Of a stretch of 64,000 nt of DNA, positions 1 through 12,100 are shown in pieces. The notes beneath the pieces were generated by a model. That model was not told the DNA's origin and did not search any database. It saw only the letters and a list, made by a program, of their open reading frames with translations. Source of the stretch: Undaria pinnatifida (taxonomy: Eukaryota > Sar > Phaeophyceae > Laminariales > Alariaceae); contig JABAKD010000018.1 of the NCBI GenBank assembly GCA_012845835.1, forward strand, positions 4,858,116 through 4,922,115. The letters run 5' to 3'. Every line of letters starts with the position of its first letter. The first letter of the stretch is position 1. A program made the translations under genes and the position numbers.

Positions 1-31
1 AGGCCCGACGGTCGGCAGTACACGCTAACGC

Positions 32-859
32 ATGCAAGGTGCTGATGGAGGCAATAACGGCTGGAATCGAGCCGCCCGAGGTCCACCGCAAGGTGAAAAA
101 AAAAAGCGTTCCGATCTCGTAACGCATGATTCTGACGCGTTGTTCAGCATAACTGACAAGCAGCAACGGGATCAAGCCGTAATTGAGGCCAACGATAGTG
201 TACGCCGACAAACAGCAAAGCGGCGCGACGCTAGGTGGGTGGCTGTTGATGGGACCCAGCCGCAGGGATGTACTGCTGACGGGCACGACTCACGCGAGAG
301 TGCCAAGGCTGCCGGTGTGAAAGCAGAGCGAAACCGTTGGTACGACAACAAGGAGTGCTTTGTGTGTCGCAAGCAAGGTCACAAGCAGCGGGACTGCCCC
401 CAAAGCCAGCAGGGTAAGACGGGGAAGGGCGTCCATGGCCAGAGCCACGGCCAGACCCCTATGCAGCACCAGTCCACGAGCAGTCCAGCTTAGTATACAC
501 GGAGCAAGACAACTGGAATAGCCCCTGCATCTGCCACCCCTCGAGCTAGTACGTACAAGATCGCCTCAAACGCGGTGGTTACGGAGACCGAACCTGCCGT
601 GCCAGAACCGTCTATGCAAAATGATGACGGCTACGTGTACATTCGCGTGCCACAGAAAAGGATGGCGCCAGTGGATTGTGGGCTCACCGAGACGGTGCAG
701 CACCAGGTGTCCCAGAGCGCTGGGCCACAGAATGCAGCGCCAGTTCTTCACTCCGTTCCGGTGCAGCTGCCGGCACCCGTGTCGCAGCAGGTGTGTGGTG
801 ATTCCGTCACCATTTTCCTACGTGCGTGTCTCGGTCTTACAGCCGGGTGGAAGCGATGA
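32..859 (+). pseudogene. Gag remnant with CCHC zinc knuckle
   Basis: One frame runs from 32 to 859 with a single in-frame TAG at 491-493. A zinc knuckle of the form C-X2-C-X4-H-X4-C (CFVCRKQGHKQRDC) sits at residues 109-122 of the first segment, as in retroviral-type nucleocapsids that bind the element RNA. The stretch after the stop is Gln/Pro/Val-rich, typical of a Gag-Pol spacer. The upstream matrix and capsid part lies left of the window. A functional gene would not carry the stop, so I call it a pseudogene. Confidence 0.75.
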
Positions 860-860
860 T

Positions 861-1562
861 ACGAGCGTGGATACGGTGGAGATCCAGTCGCACTTGGAGG
901 CCCTGGCACAGGATGTCGCAGGGCGTCTCGCCGTTTCCGGTGTTTCCGCGGCTGTTGAGGTTAAAGTGCTGATTGATTCTGGTTTAGGCATTACAGCTAT
1001 ATCGGAGGAGCTGGTAGAGGCCTTGCAGGGACAGCTGGGGATGACGCAAACCGCGTTAACGCAGACGTTTGTTGGGCATGCGCGTGTGGTGACGTCGTTT
1101 GGCCAGGAGTGTGATAATGAGGCGCAATTGTTTCCGCTCTACGTAACGATTAAAACACCATGGGGACCAGCTCGATTTGCCATTGCGTTTATCGTGCTAT
1201 CTTGGGGAGGCGATGTGGTATTCATCGGGCAGAAGACGCTGAGAGAGAAACTCGGCATTGACGTCATGGCGCAGCTCAAGGCCTATGTACTGAAGGCAAA
1301 AGGGCGTCGAGATGGCGCTGGGACGGAGCTTACAGCTCGTTCTGTGGGCGAGCCCAACGATGGTGTGCGAGTGGCGATGGCTGTCACGGCGTTCGTGCCG
1401 GGTGGCGACGCACCAGGCGACGTGGACGATGAGGTCACACTGACGCTGCCGTCTCAATTAGCCATGATATTCCACGATTCCGAGGTGGTAATGCGGGATC
1501 GTGCGGGCGTCTTGGAGACGGCTGTCAATAACGCTGTTGACCATGGCCCCCGCCGGAATGTG
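861..1562 (+). pseudogene. Retropepsin-like aspartic protease remnant of the gypsy Pol
   Basis: The frame holds the catalytic Asp-Ser-Gly at 975-983 in a VLIDSG context, followed by an ITAISEEL segment, and about 75 residues further on a hydrophobic-hydrophobic-Gly motif (VVFIGQ). These are the two halves of a retropepsin fold, which works as a dimer to cleave Gag-Pol. The frame is +1 relative to Gag and shifts again near 1560. This shift may reflect decay rather than programmed frameshifting, because later parts also shift. Confidence 0.75.
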
Positions 1563-1983
1563 CCAAGATGCTGTGCGATGTCGTTTTTCGCACGCACCTT
1601 GACGTGTTATGTCGGGCGTTGTCGGGTGACCCACCTGCACGCAAGAAGCCTGGGGCGGTCCCATTTCATTCAGGGGCAAGGGTGGCGCGGGCTAAGCCCC
1701 CGTATGAACGTAATCGCCTGCGGTGGAGGGCGGCAGAGTCGTGCTCCGACTGCCGCTCGGTAGTGACGACGAGGTTGTCGTCAAGGAAGCCTGGGAAAGG
1801 CCGTAGGAGGCGGAGAGCACCTGGGAGCCGGTGTTGCGCGTGTTTGATGGCGCGACGGCCGTGCTGCCAAAAGAGCTCAAGGCGCTGCGGCTGAAGATGG
1901 ATCAGAAGCGGGGACTCGTACAACCGTATGGGTTACGTTTTGGACCATATTGTGATTTGGGGGGGATAATTCTGAACGACTGA
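1563..1983 (+). pseudogene. Start of Pol linker fused to a chromodomain-like tail; RT-RNaseH-IN deleted
   Basis: From about 1563 the frame gives a segment containing VVFRTHLDV and GARVARAKPP, typical of the region just before gypsy reverse transcriptase. From 1741 to the TGA at 1981-1983 another frame gives STWEPVLRVF followed by KELKALRLKMDQKR, which resembles the chromodomain end of chromovirus integrase; it carries a TAG at 1804-1806. The catalytic domains between the two are absent, so about 2.5-3 kb typical of the family is missing. The chromodomain assignment is from motif resemblance only. Confidence 0.6.
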
Positions 1984-2910
1984 TTTCGGTTTTACCTAAA
2001 TGTTAAATTTCGTGTTTATTTTCTGATTTGGAATTTTTGTACAGGGCACTGGTAGCTCCTGCTGACGCAGCCACAGCTGACGGTTCATCGCCGAGGCTGT
2101 GTGGACAAAGAATGCCCGGGGTTGATGCTTCCGATTTACGGGTGACAGTTGTACTGAAATACACGTTCCATGTGTTTCTGGGTTTCGGAAAGTTGCATGC
2201 GTAATTGGAGGGGTGACGCTTGGTGCGCGTGGTTTTCTTGAAGATGCATTGGTGATTATGAGCAATCGTTATTCACGGCCAACAAACGTGGTAGATAATA
2301 GGTCGTGGTGAAAATGACCGGGAGGTGCTGGACTTGACTATTGCCCAACGTACGGACAGCTATGTTTATCAAAGCTACTCGGTCTGAGCCAACTTGTGGT
2401 TGGTAGCCCGAGATGGGCTTTCGGAGGGTGCTGCACCGCTGTGGTCGTATCATTGGGCATTTTACCTTACATGGAATGGTTGGATACATATTGTCACGGA
2501 GGTCAATTGTCATTATTGGCGTTTCTTGTGAGCTCTTGAGATTTTGATATACGAACGGGAAGGTCCATGGTCGATGGCATGGCACATCCCCGTGTGATAA
2601 CGAACGCACTATTGCATTGTGGGCAAACGCACTCCGAGCCTACGAGGGGAAGTCCTCGGAGCTGATACCACCGGGCCCGCGGTCACGCGAGTCAGTACAG
2701 CCGATGAGTATATATTACGGCAGAAGAAGAAAACACGACAAATTTGTAAGATGCAATGCGTCTGTTAAACAAGTCCAAGGATCCAAACATCATGGCACAA
2801 TGTTCAGTCAGAAAACTCAAGAATCCAAATATCAATGCAACAGTATTCAGAATCAAAATAGCAACGTAATAATAATCAGTTGGAAAAACCAGGGGTGAAT
2901 CGAATATACC
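1984..2910. other. No gene seen; possible gypsy 3' flank
   Basis: The stretch directly follows the gypsy Pol end and could hold its 3' LTR, but I find no second copy in the window with which to define one. No ORF here looks coding. Confidence 0.4.
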
Positions 2911-3135
2911 TCAATCCTCCGGACCACTACCCGAACCCGCCAGTTCTTCTGCAGCGGAAATGATGCCATCGATTTCGAGGATGACCGCTCCGAGTGGGTC
3001 AACAAGATCGCCAAGAGGCACCGAGCCCGCCTTCCCAGCTTCTTCGTTGCAGGCCTGGGCTAGTACGCAATTTCTTCCCACGTAGTATATGAACAGGGGG
3101 TCACCACCGTCTTCGTGGAATAATGTAACCCACAC
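2911..3135 (-). CDS. Gene 1, last exon
   Basis: The acceptor is ccttccgcag|GTG and the exon runs 74 codons to the TGA at 2913-2911. The first residues (VWVTLF) complete the last beta strand of the discoidin-like domain begun in the previous exon (EWIALLE|VWV). The rest is an acidic, Ala/Gly-rich tail with two Cys (GRNC, QACN) and an end rich in Gly, Ser and Glu. A potential donor (GAG|GTATAT) overlaps the stop, so an alternative longer form cannot be excluded. Confidence 0.7.
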   Translation of the reverse strand: MWVTLFHEDGGDPLFIYYVGRNCVLAQACNEEAGKAGSVPLGDLVDPLGAVILEIDGIISAAEELAGSGSGPED

Positions 3136-6100
3136 CTGCGGAAGGGAGGCGACATGGTGCCGTTACAGCGACATGAAGAGGGCTTGCGTCTGCACTAGCA
3201 GTGGACGTTGAGTACACACAGCGGGGCGTCATCGCCTGGGATCGGCAAAGCGCGAAGCCTGGGGCCGCTGTAGCGTCTTCGCCTGGGATCGCTGGATCAA
3301 CACCCTCGGGGTCAACAGAAGACGCGTGCTACGATAGAGGTATACCGGTTTTTGGCTAAAATGGTTTCTGAATGACGGGATCCTTAACCCAACATCGTCG
3401 CAAATACGACGCGTTTCTTTTGCATGATGATTCTCATTTTGTGTACCTAGGCCATGGGATTTTTCACATGGTAGCAGTTTTACTTTTCTCCAAACCATTC
3501 GTGGCAGAGGTCTCAAGCCCCGAAATTGAGGAACACCTCCAGAAAAAAAGTCACACACCTCTATCGTAGCTCGGGTCAAAACGTCATCGTCATCGCCCGA
3601 GATCGTCGCATCATCAGCATATTCTGAAGTGGCTAGAGCGTCACCACCTGAGGTTTCTGGACAATCATCACCAGGGGCCGGAGCGTCATTTCCAGGGGCT
3701 GGGGTACTAGTAGCAGCGGGGAAGTCATCACCACGCACTGGATTATCATTCTAAGGGGGTGGAGCGGCATCACCAAGACTCACACCGGAAATTTCGATTG
3801 GCATCACACGTGGTTTGTCACCTGGGGTCGCACGTTCCACTCCAACACGATGAACAGCATTCTGTGGCGGCTGGTACGATGCCCAGTCAAATCAACGGAG
3901 GCATCTGCACATAGGACAACTTCGAGATGGCGTGCAAAGGGTTTACCCTGTCCAGCTGATCAATCTCCCGGAGAGGGTAGAGCGAGCAAAGCGCTCGGGC
4001 TTGAAAAGCTCCCCGATACGTGTGTAAAGTTCTCCGTTGCCGATAGACACTTAGTTTGGGTATTGGAAGTCGATAAAACGATGATAAAACATCAAGACCC
4101 AGTCCGCGAAACAACATCACCCAGGACTATCCGAACACAGGACCTGGTATATGGGATCGTGGGGCATCAGCGCTGGGTATCACGCGACTGCCATCGGACT
4201 GCGGAGCAATAAAAGCGCTTGGATCCATTGGATCGCGATTTCTTGAGCATGGCGGAGCAACTACGTCTGGGATCGCTGGATCAAATTATCTGAGATCACA
4301 GTAGCATCAGCTGGATCAACACAAATTTAGTGGGATTATTTGATCATCGCAAGCTGGGACAACCGGAGTGTCGGCTGAGTCATCATCTCCAACGGTCGAC
4401 AACGTCCGTTTCACCCTGGGTCGCACCAGCTGCTCTTGAGCTACACCTTCGAGCCAACGTCAACGGTGAGACGGACTGTGAGCTGATCGAGGTTTACATG
4501 TACACACCCTGCATCAGGAACCCCAATCGTCGCACACGGTGACGGAGAAGTATTGCTGACACCAATTCCCGTGTGTACACCCGCAAGACAACTTCGGGCC
4601 GCCTCTTCTCCCTGGATGGAGGGTCCACAAGCATCGGGGCCGAGGCGCGGACTCTGACTGCATAACCAACACTAGAGGTGGACCGGCCTCAGAACATCAG
4701 CGTGCACTGCAGGAGGACCCGCCATGTGGAGGTTAGAGCCAGGATATCAATATATACGACGGGTGGTATGCGTAGTCTTGAGCAGCCGTAGCATAGCTGG
4801 TAGCGCCTGTTTGCTCCCTTTCGGGCGGGCGGCAGGAACATTGGGAGACCGATCGGTTCTACGCTTTTTGCGGAACGAGCGGAGTCGGTCGTAGACTGCT
4901 CTCGACGAACAGTGTATTCCACTCTTGTCCATCAACTGACCGGAACATAGTTTGCGTCTTATTATGTTTTAGTAGTCGAATTCGTTAGCATACATACATT
5001 TTAAATATGGTGTGGGACGGGCTCGCATCCCTACAATTTTTTACCTTATTCTAGGCCAACTAATGATCACCGGTAGAGCGTATGCCATGAGTACTGTTCG
5101 TGACAAGGCTACAACACGCATCGTCACCTTTCCTACACGGGGCCTGCATATATACTTTCATGGTTGCCTACATGGTAGACCATCTTCCCTGCAACACAAC
5201 CCATTGTTGTGCAACTCTGCGATGTTTCAAAGATTAGCAGTTGCTAATGTCAGCATCATGTTTTGAGTCTGCGAATGTACGAAAAATATTCCATTATGGA
5301 ATTTATGTAGACCTGCGGTTATTGACCATGTCCCCTCCATCGAGGGGTTGTGTTAGCTACAGGTACGTTTTTAGGGCAGACGCCAGTAGCACACCTCGGC
5401 GCTGACCGGTAACATATTCGTCTACGATCAATTCTCAGTAGAGTGTACAGTAGTACTGTTGACGTATAAGCATCGCACGCCAGCACTGCCTGGTCTACCT
5501 ATACGTAGTACCCCCAACGCAGGGCAAATGTGTCCTGTTCGGACGTCTGTAAGCTATAACACGCAGGCGTATGTTAAGGAAACGTTTAAGAAACATCTCG
5601 CCGATGGCTGTTAAAGTTACACATAATTTATCTTACCATTAGAGAGTACCAAACCTCTACGAACAAGTTTAAGGAACGTTGCTGTAGGTCGTTCAGTGCA
5701 ACGCCCCGGTACAACACACCCAGCGGTAGACCATGCCTCCCGGCCGAGAGCTGCCGGATGATGGCATCCCCACCTTCACTCTCTCTCATATTCCTCTTCC
5801 CAGGTTCGAGAGCGCCTGTCTAATATCAACATATTTTTCTGAGGTGAAGCTCGTAACAGGACTTGCCTACGACCGTAGTAGCAATCCGATCGACTATCTT
5901 CCATCTGTCACTAGCTGTTCCCATCCATTGCCAACACGTGAGAGGGCAGGCATTGTATTACCAGCATTAACGCACCTAAGATAAGTGAATCTAATCAATT
6001 CCGACCCAGTCTCCCGGCAGTCAGTCGGCGACCCGTCGCATGATAACAACAGAAGAAGTGCATGTTGACACAGATCCAAGCCAGAGCTGTGTATTTAACT

Positions 6101-9100
6101 GGATGCAAGAATATCTCGGCAGGCTCTCTCCACAGCGATGCAGCCAAATAAGCATGTAAACTATACATGGTACTCCCAAGGCAACAAAACCCATACAAAC
6201 TAGACTGAACTTATAGCCTGTTGTAATGCAGCTATAGAGAATAGTCCAACGTTTCGAAAGGGGAGATATATCCCAATATCTCCGGGCACCATACCACACA
6301 ATTCGATGGCAGCGTATTCCGCGAAACACCAGAGCCACTCGCGCGCGTGTTTCTAAAGAACACTAAACTAGCAATGAAAAGCTGTGCGGTGGGAGAAACA
6401 GCTAGAAAAATGCAAAATACAAGACGTTAAATTCTCTTGTTTGTGTAAATAATTTAATAAATCTACTGTGTCAACAGGATACCTCCGTGAACGTGCCTAG
6501 ACACAATGTTCTAAGCAACGTAATAGCTGCCGTTGATCCCTCAGACTGACACCATGAAGCGTACCTATACAACAGCACCAACAGGGATCAACGGACGACG
6601 CGGCAAAACAACAGGGGTGTCAGACAAAGAACTTGGTCAATAAACCAACACGAAATTACCAGGTATACGTAAAGTACGCGACGCTATCTAGAAGTTTGGG
6701 CAATGCATTTTTTGTTTTAGAACGTGGCTCGACTTTTGCGCGAAACACAACAAATACATGTTCTTCTGCAATCAGCAAGGGACATACGCTGCACAGGGAA
6801 CCGTCAACTGGGGCCTTGAGAAAGCCGAGATTCACCATGTTGCCTAAGAAAGCCGGGAATAGCGCCGTAGGGTGTGACGCTTGATGTGTTGTTACCGGAG
6901 AATGGTGGGGAGACGGGGACCCGGGGTGGGAGGCGTCTGTCCATCCGTACACCTTCCGCTTGGGCAAACTTACGTTGTACAAAGCTGACCCTTGCAAAAG
7001 AATAAATTCTTTGTTATTGCTATAACTATGTAAATGTACTAGGGACTCATCGATTGGGCCCCTTATTGATCGCCCCCCCATATATAGTACTAGAAGGTAA
7101 TTACGAAAGCCTAGACTGGCCTCAACGCGTCAACAATTCGGATCTCTTCGTACTAGCCAGCAGAGTTTGGCATGAAATAGTTGTGAGAACAACGAGTTGA
7201 CGACTCTGTGCCCCTCTGATTTTGCCGCGTCACCCACCTCAAGGAGTGCGATCCATTCGGCGGTAGCGATACCGACAGCCTCCATGGTCACAGATTCCAC
7301 CTCTGTCTCCTCGATGTCGAACGAGTTGAAGGTGGATCCGGAATAGGACTCGAACGTTCCTATTTCGTCGCCGTTGATCCGGATCTGCATACGAAAATAG
7401 ATATTGCGCCATTCACGAGAGCGTTACAGCAGTAAGATGCTTGTAAACAGCCCTAGCAAAAAGCGTTGCATGTTGTGAGTGGTGGTTCCCGAGCGACAAC
7501 ACGTCTATTATACCTCCCCATAGAACGATATACATATATCAGTGGAAGGGTTGGGCGTCGTGCTCCGTACAAGAACAGGAAAACCTGCTGACGGCGGGCA
7601 ACGCCGACGTGCTGCACTTACGGAGTCGAAAAGCCAGCGAACTGAGTTAGGAAGCCGAAACCGCGTGAGCTTGAGAGCCCTTTCTGCTTGTAGCTCGCGT
7701 ACTCGAGCTCTAAAACATACCTTGGGGGTGCGTATTGTAGAACTAGAGTAGCTTCCGCCACGTGACATACCATTCTCGGCAGGACGAGCCCCAATTTCAA
7801 TCATGCATAACGCCAACATCCTTGCTAGTTATAAGCCCTACTGCTTGCCTTGAGCCGGCGCGTGCGCTCCTCCCCCTTGAAGAATGCCACTTGCACATCT
7901 TTAAGGTCCATGGGCTCGCCGAAGGTAAACGTGATCTCGCATGCGCCGTCGTCCGGTACGATGCTCCCGGTGCACGACCACCTCGATTCTAGGTCGCTGC
8001 TGTCGCCGTCGTGAGCCAGTGCGGGCATGCAGCCGTCCGCGCCGCAGCCGTTGTCACCGAAATCCTCGCCGGGGTCCTCGTGGTACGCGTTGGCCGCTAC
8101 ACCAACCGTAGTGATAGTCCCGATCTCGACGTACTCGCTGTCGTCGTCATACTCGCTGCTGGTCTCGGAATCGCTCTGTAAATTTGAAACACGGCAACAG
8201 CGTCAGCGGCAACGGCTGTGGCATTAGCTGTAGCGGCAGGAGCAGCAGCAGTAGCAGAAATGGCAGCAGCGGCGGTGCCGGCAGATGACGCGGCAGCAGC
8301 AGCAGTCGAAGCAGCCGAAACAGCAGCGGCAGCAGCAAGCGCCGGCCGCACAAGAAACAGCACACGCATCAGTGGAAAATGGCAACAGCGGATGCAGCAT
8401 CGGGTGCAGTAGTAATATTAGCAGAGGCAGCAGCAACAGCCGAGGCAGTAGTGAGTGGCAGGTCAGTCTCCATTGGGTCAACTGCTGACTCTTCGTGTGC
8501 ACTGCTGTCCTACACTGAACATCTAAAATGGTGTCCGCTTCATGGAATGTTGGGGAAGCCATGGTATATCACACAGACAACAGTCCCTGCTGAACCAGCT
8601 CGCTTGCCTCCATATCCCGGTATTTACCGCCTCATAACGGGTAAAGTAAGACGCTGACAATACAGCGTCCAAGTACCCGGCTGGGCCCATACGCCCCACC
8701 GTGACTGACAGGTACACGGATTCTTGTGCACTGTTCCACATGTGCTACGATTGGAGGACAGTTGGGGCCCTCAAGACGGTGCCGGTTGAAATATTGCCAC
8801 CGCTCTTCTTAATGCCATTGAATTCGCTTGGCACGACTGGAACCCTCTATAGTACTAGGTAGAATCTATCCTCAATAATGCCGGTGCCCTGGATAGTGCT
8901 CTTAGATGGGGTTGACACATGCCGGCAATTGGAATCCGCTCTTGTAGCACTCTTTGGCCTATACATAGGTGAAAAAGGGACTTCTCAAATGATAATTTTC
9001 CCGGCATCGCTGGAACATCATTTATGATTTTTCAAGTATACGGGTACTTATACAATAGCACAGCCTAGCCGATGAAAGTGTTCGTAACGTTGCGCATACA

Positions 9101-12100
9101 TTTTTTATTTTTTTTTCCAAATTAGTTTGTGTTTGGGTGCGGTGTAGTGCCTTCTACTGTTGGAAACGTTGAGAGCAACAAGTGCTCCCTCTATCGCGGC
9201 TTGGCTCGCTGTTTTAGAGGACACGCCAACATCCGGCTGGCTGAGCCTAAGCCGAGACCCCGGAGCATCGTTCACCAGCGGTACACCACCGGCGGAGGTC
9301 ACGGCAGTTGAAAACCGTTGCGATAGTGCCGTATTTTCAATCAGAAAGGTACCTCTGCACAAACAACAAGCGCGTGGAGCACGCCACGGTAGGGGTTTAC
9401 AATCGTTGTTCTGAGACTTCACACAGGCTGATCACTGATTAGCTGGGGCTCAATGGAGCCAGAACGCGGTGAGTGTTGCTCCTCGAGGCAAACGCCGAGG
9501 TCCCACCGCATCCGGCGAGCTACGGCAGAGGTGAACCATTGTTTTCCATCGGCTGCTCAGTTGAGAGAAGAGCTTTGTAGCTCATCTAAACACTAACTTT
9601 GAATGCACTAAAAGTGAACACCGGATGAACAAATCCATGGCCTACTCGAGGTATATAGCCTTGCACAATATCGCAAACCAAGAATTGATAGTTCGACGCT
9701 TTGGGGTTACACGAGCGCGGCCATCCAGACAAACTGTTTGTGAGCCAAAACGTGCCGCCTCTTCATAGTAGTAATAAATAACACTTTGTCGATGCGCTAC
9801 ACTCGAGGAGCTGCGCATCTCACCCAAAAACTGTTTTTTGAAATATAATGAATGTGTGCACTCTTCCCTCCCAAATACAACACGCAAAGAGTCATCCCAC
9901 GGTAGGGGTTGCACGTTTTGCGCCAAAAGGTCCCTGGGTGATTGAGCTCTTCATGTGAGGAACAGCCAGTCAACGAAGTAATTTCACGAGTACATTTTAT
10001 TTTAGGACTAAGGCATATAAAAGCTTGGTCGGGTTGTGCGGCCGAATGCCTTCGAACTCATTTTTCGAGCGAGATATTGAGTTCCTCATGTGAAGAGCTC
10101 AGGGAATTTCTGCTGCAACCCTACCGTGGGATGGCTCGCAATACGAGCAACGCTAGGGTGATTGCGATTCCGAGCCTGTGTTGGGACGGAAACAAGGTAA
10201 AGATAGTACCGACCCCCGACGAAATTCGAATAACCCGCAAGGCACACCAACCCACGAAATAATAAGGCTAGAAAATGAAGAAAATGGTAAAAGTACAGGA
10301 AAACGTACTCTGGCTGATCCCACGATAGACCCCCCAAAAACCAGCGATGTTCTTTAACAAGCGTTTCAGGGCTGCTCGACGCAAGGAACGATACTATTGG
10401 TTGGAAGAAAAGTATGCACATATTTTCTTGTGTGCAAAGGTCTATATCGATCGATGACGTCGGGGTGTCGAGGGACTCCGTGTTTTAGGAGATACGACCT
10501 GGAGATGGTTTTGAAACCGGCGATTTCGTTAAAGAAAAGTTGGGGGGGCTACCGTAGTAAGACTCCTATTCTCTTCTTGACCATTTTCTTCGCTGATCTT
10601 TCGGGGGGCTCGCTTGGCCTTGGATGGTTTCTCTCGTAGGTTTCAATACTGTTTTCACGTGTTTTTTTTACCTACTACCAAGATCTCCTTCCCAGGCAAA
10701 ATGTTGGCACATTGCAAGCAACTTGTAGCAAAAAAAACAAATGACATCCCAACGACATTTATTTGAGTAGTGAATTTTCGGTACATCAGGAGCGCCGTTG
10801 GAAATAACATATCTGGCCTAACGTGTGGTACCATACCGCGCCACATAGAATACGACGCATGCTACGATAGAGGTTGCGTTTTTCTTCCGAAATGGTTGGT
10901 GAATGACGAGTCTCCTTAACCAAAATCGTCGGAAAAATATAATATCAGGCCTTTACCCTCCCCCCCCATCATTCTCGTTGAGTACCTAGGACATGTTTTA
11001 TTTCATCCCAGTAGCAGTTTAATTTTTCTCCAAACCAGTTTTTGCCTTAGAGAGGTCTTACGCTCCCAAACTGAGGAGACCGCAGAACAAAAAGTGGTGC
11101 ACCTCGATCGTGGCACCCGTCGTACGCACAACACGGCCCTTTCATAGGAGAAGTCGTCATTGACGGGTGAACTGGCCACGTGATATTACACGAGGGTCTT
11201 TCCTCGCGCGAGGAGCCCTGCCTTACTCAAAACACCGACTACGAGAAGGTATGAAACCGCAGTCCGCCGAACATTCTCATCATGACTTATTAAAGTAGCT
11301 ACGTATACGACGCGTGCTGGGATAGATGTAGCACCTCTTGGCCAGAAATAGTTGCTGAACGACGGGGCTCATTGCTATAGCCTAAATCATCGGAATTATA
11401 TTATCCAGTTTTATTTCGGAATATGCATTATCTCTGTGAACCTATATTTATAGGCCAATATGCGTTGTTCATCGGGTTGCAATTTCAGTTCTCTCAAAAT
11501 CAGTTTTTTGGTGAGATATACTATTAGTAGTATAGAACTCCTCAAGTGGTTAGGAGCCTCGGAACACACATGGCGTGCACACCTCAATCTACGTACCACA
11601 CGTGGCAGACATAATACCGAGCTATATAGTACAATAAATATTTTGTTCCAACGATATGGGGTAGTGCCTCGCTCGAGGAGCCCAGCCTGACATAATAAAC
11701 TGGGAAAAAATGTCCGACGGGCCAAGTGTCCTACACGCCGAGGTTCACGTTAAAAATGCCAAAATATTTCGAGCCCGACGAATCCCGCCTTCAATATCAA
11801 CGTGAATGCCACATGATTGGCAACACAGGTATTGTAACGACCGCTATGAGCGGGCGAATTACGTGACGTGCAACATGGTTGGTATGGTACTGACCGCTAC
11901 ATGAACACGGGGGAAGAGCGTGACGCGTTAAGATTTCAAAAGCGTTAATTAATGTGGGCAAAGTCTATGCCCGAAACCGTGTGACGTATGTATGGCAGAA
12001 AATTGGCATCGTCGAGTTTTTTCGTTTTCAAAATTGTATTTTTTTTCACGTCATATCCAGAGCACAGAGGGAAGCTCGTGGACGGCTTCCCTCTTATATC

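Larger units (their letters stand above)
1..1983 (+). mobile_element. Decayed, internally deleted Ty3/gypsy-type (chromodomain) LTR retrotransposon
   Basis: Gag zinc knuckle, retropepsin, the start of the Pol linker and a C-terminal chromodomain-like tail follow one another in the order expected for a Ty3/gypsy chromovirus. Reverse transcriptase, RNase H and integrase are missing: the linker runs almost directly into the tail near 1740. The reading frame changes at about 860, 1560 and 1740 and is broken by TAG codons at 491-493 and 1804-1806, so the copy is dead. The 5' end lies outside the window and no LTR pair can be confirmed. What I see are the motifs; the family assignment rests on motif order. 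Confidence 0.8.

Noticed and set aside
8097-8562. Poly-Ala, poly-Leu and Cys-rich ORFs
   Set aside because: They are alternative frames of a GCA/GCC triplet repeat located in an intron.
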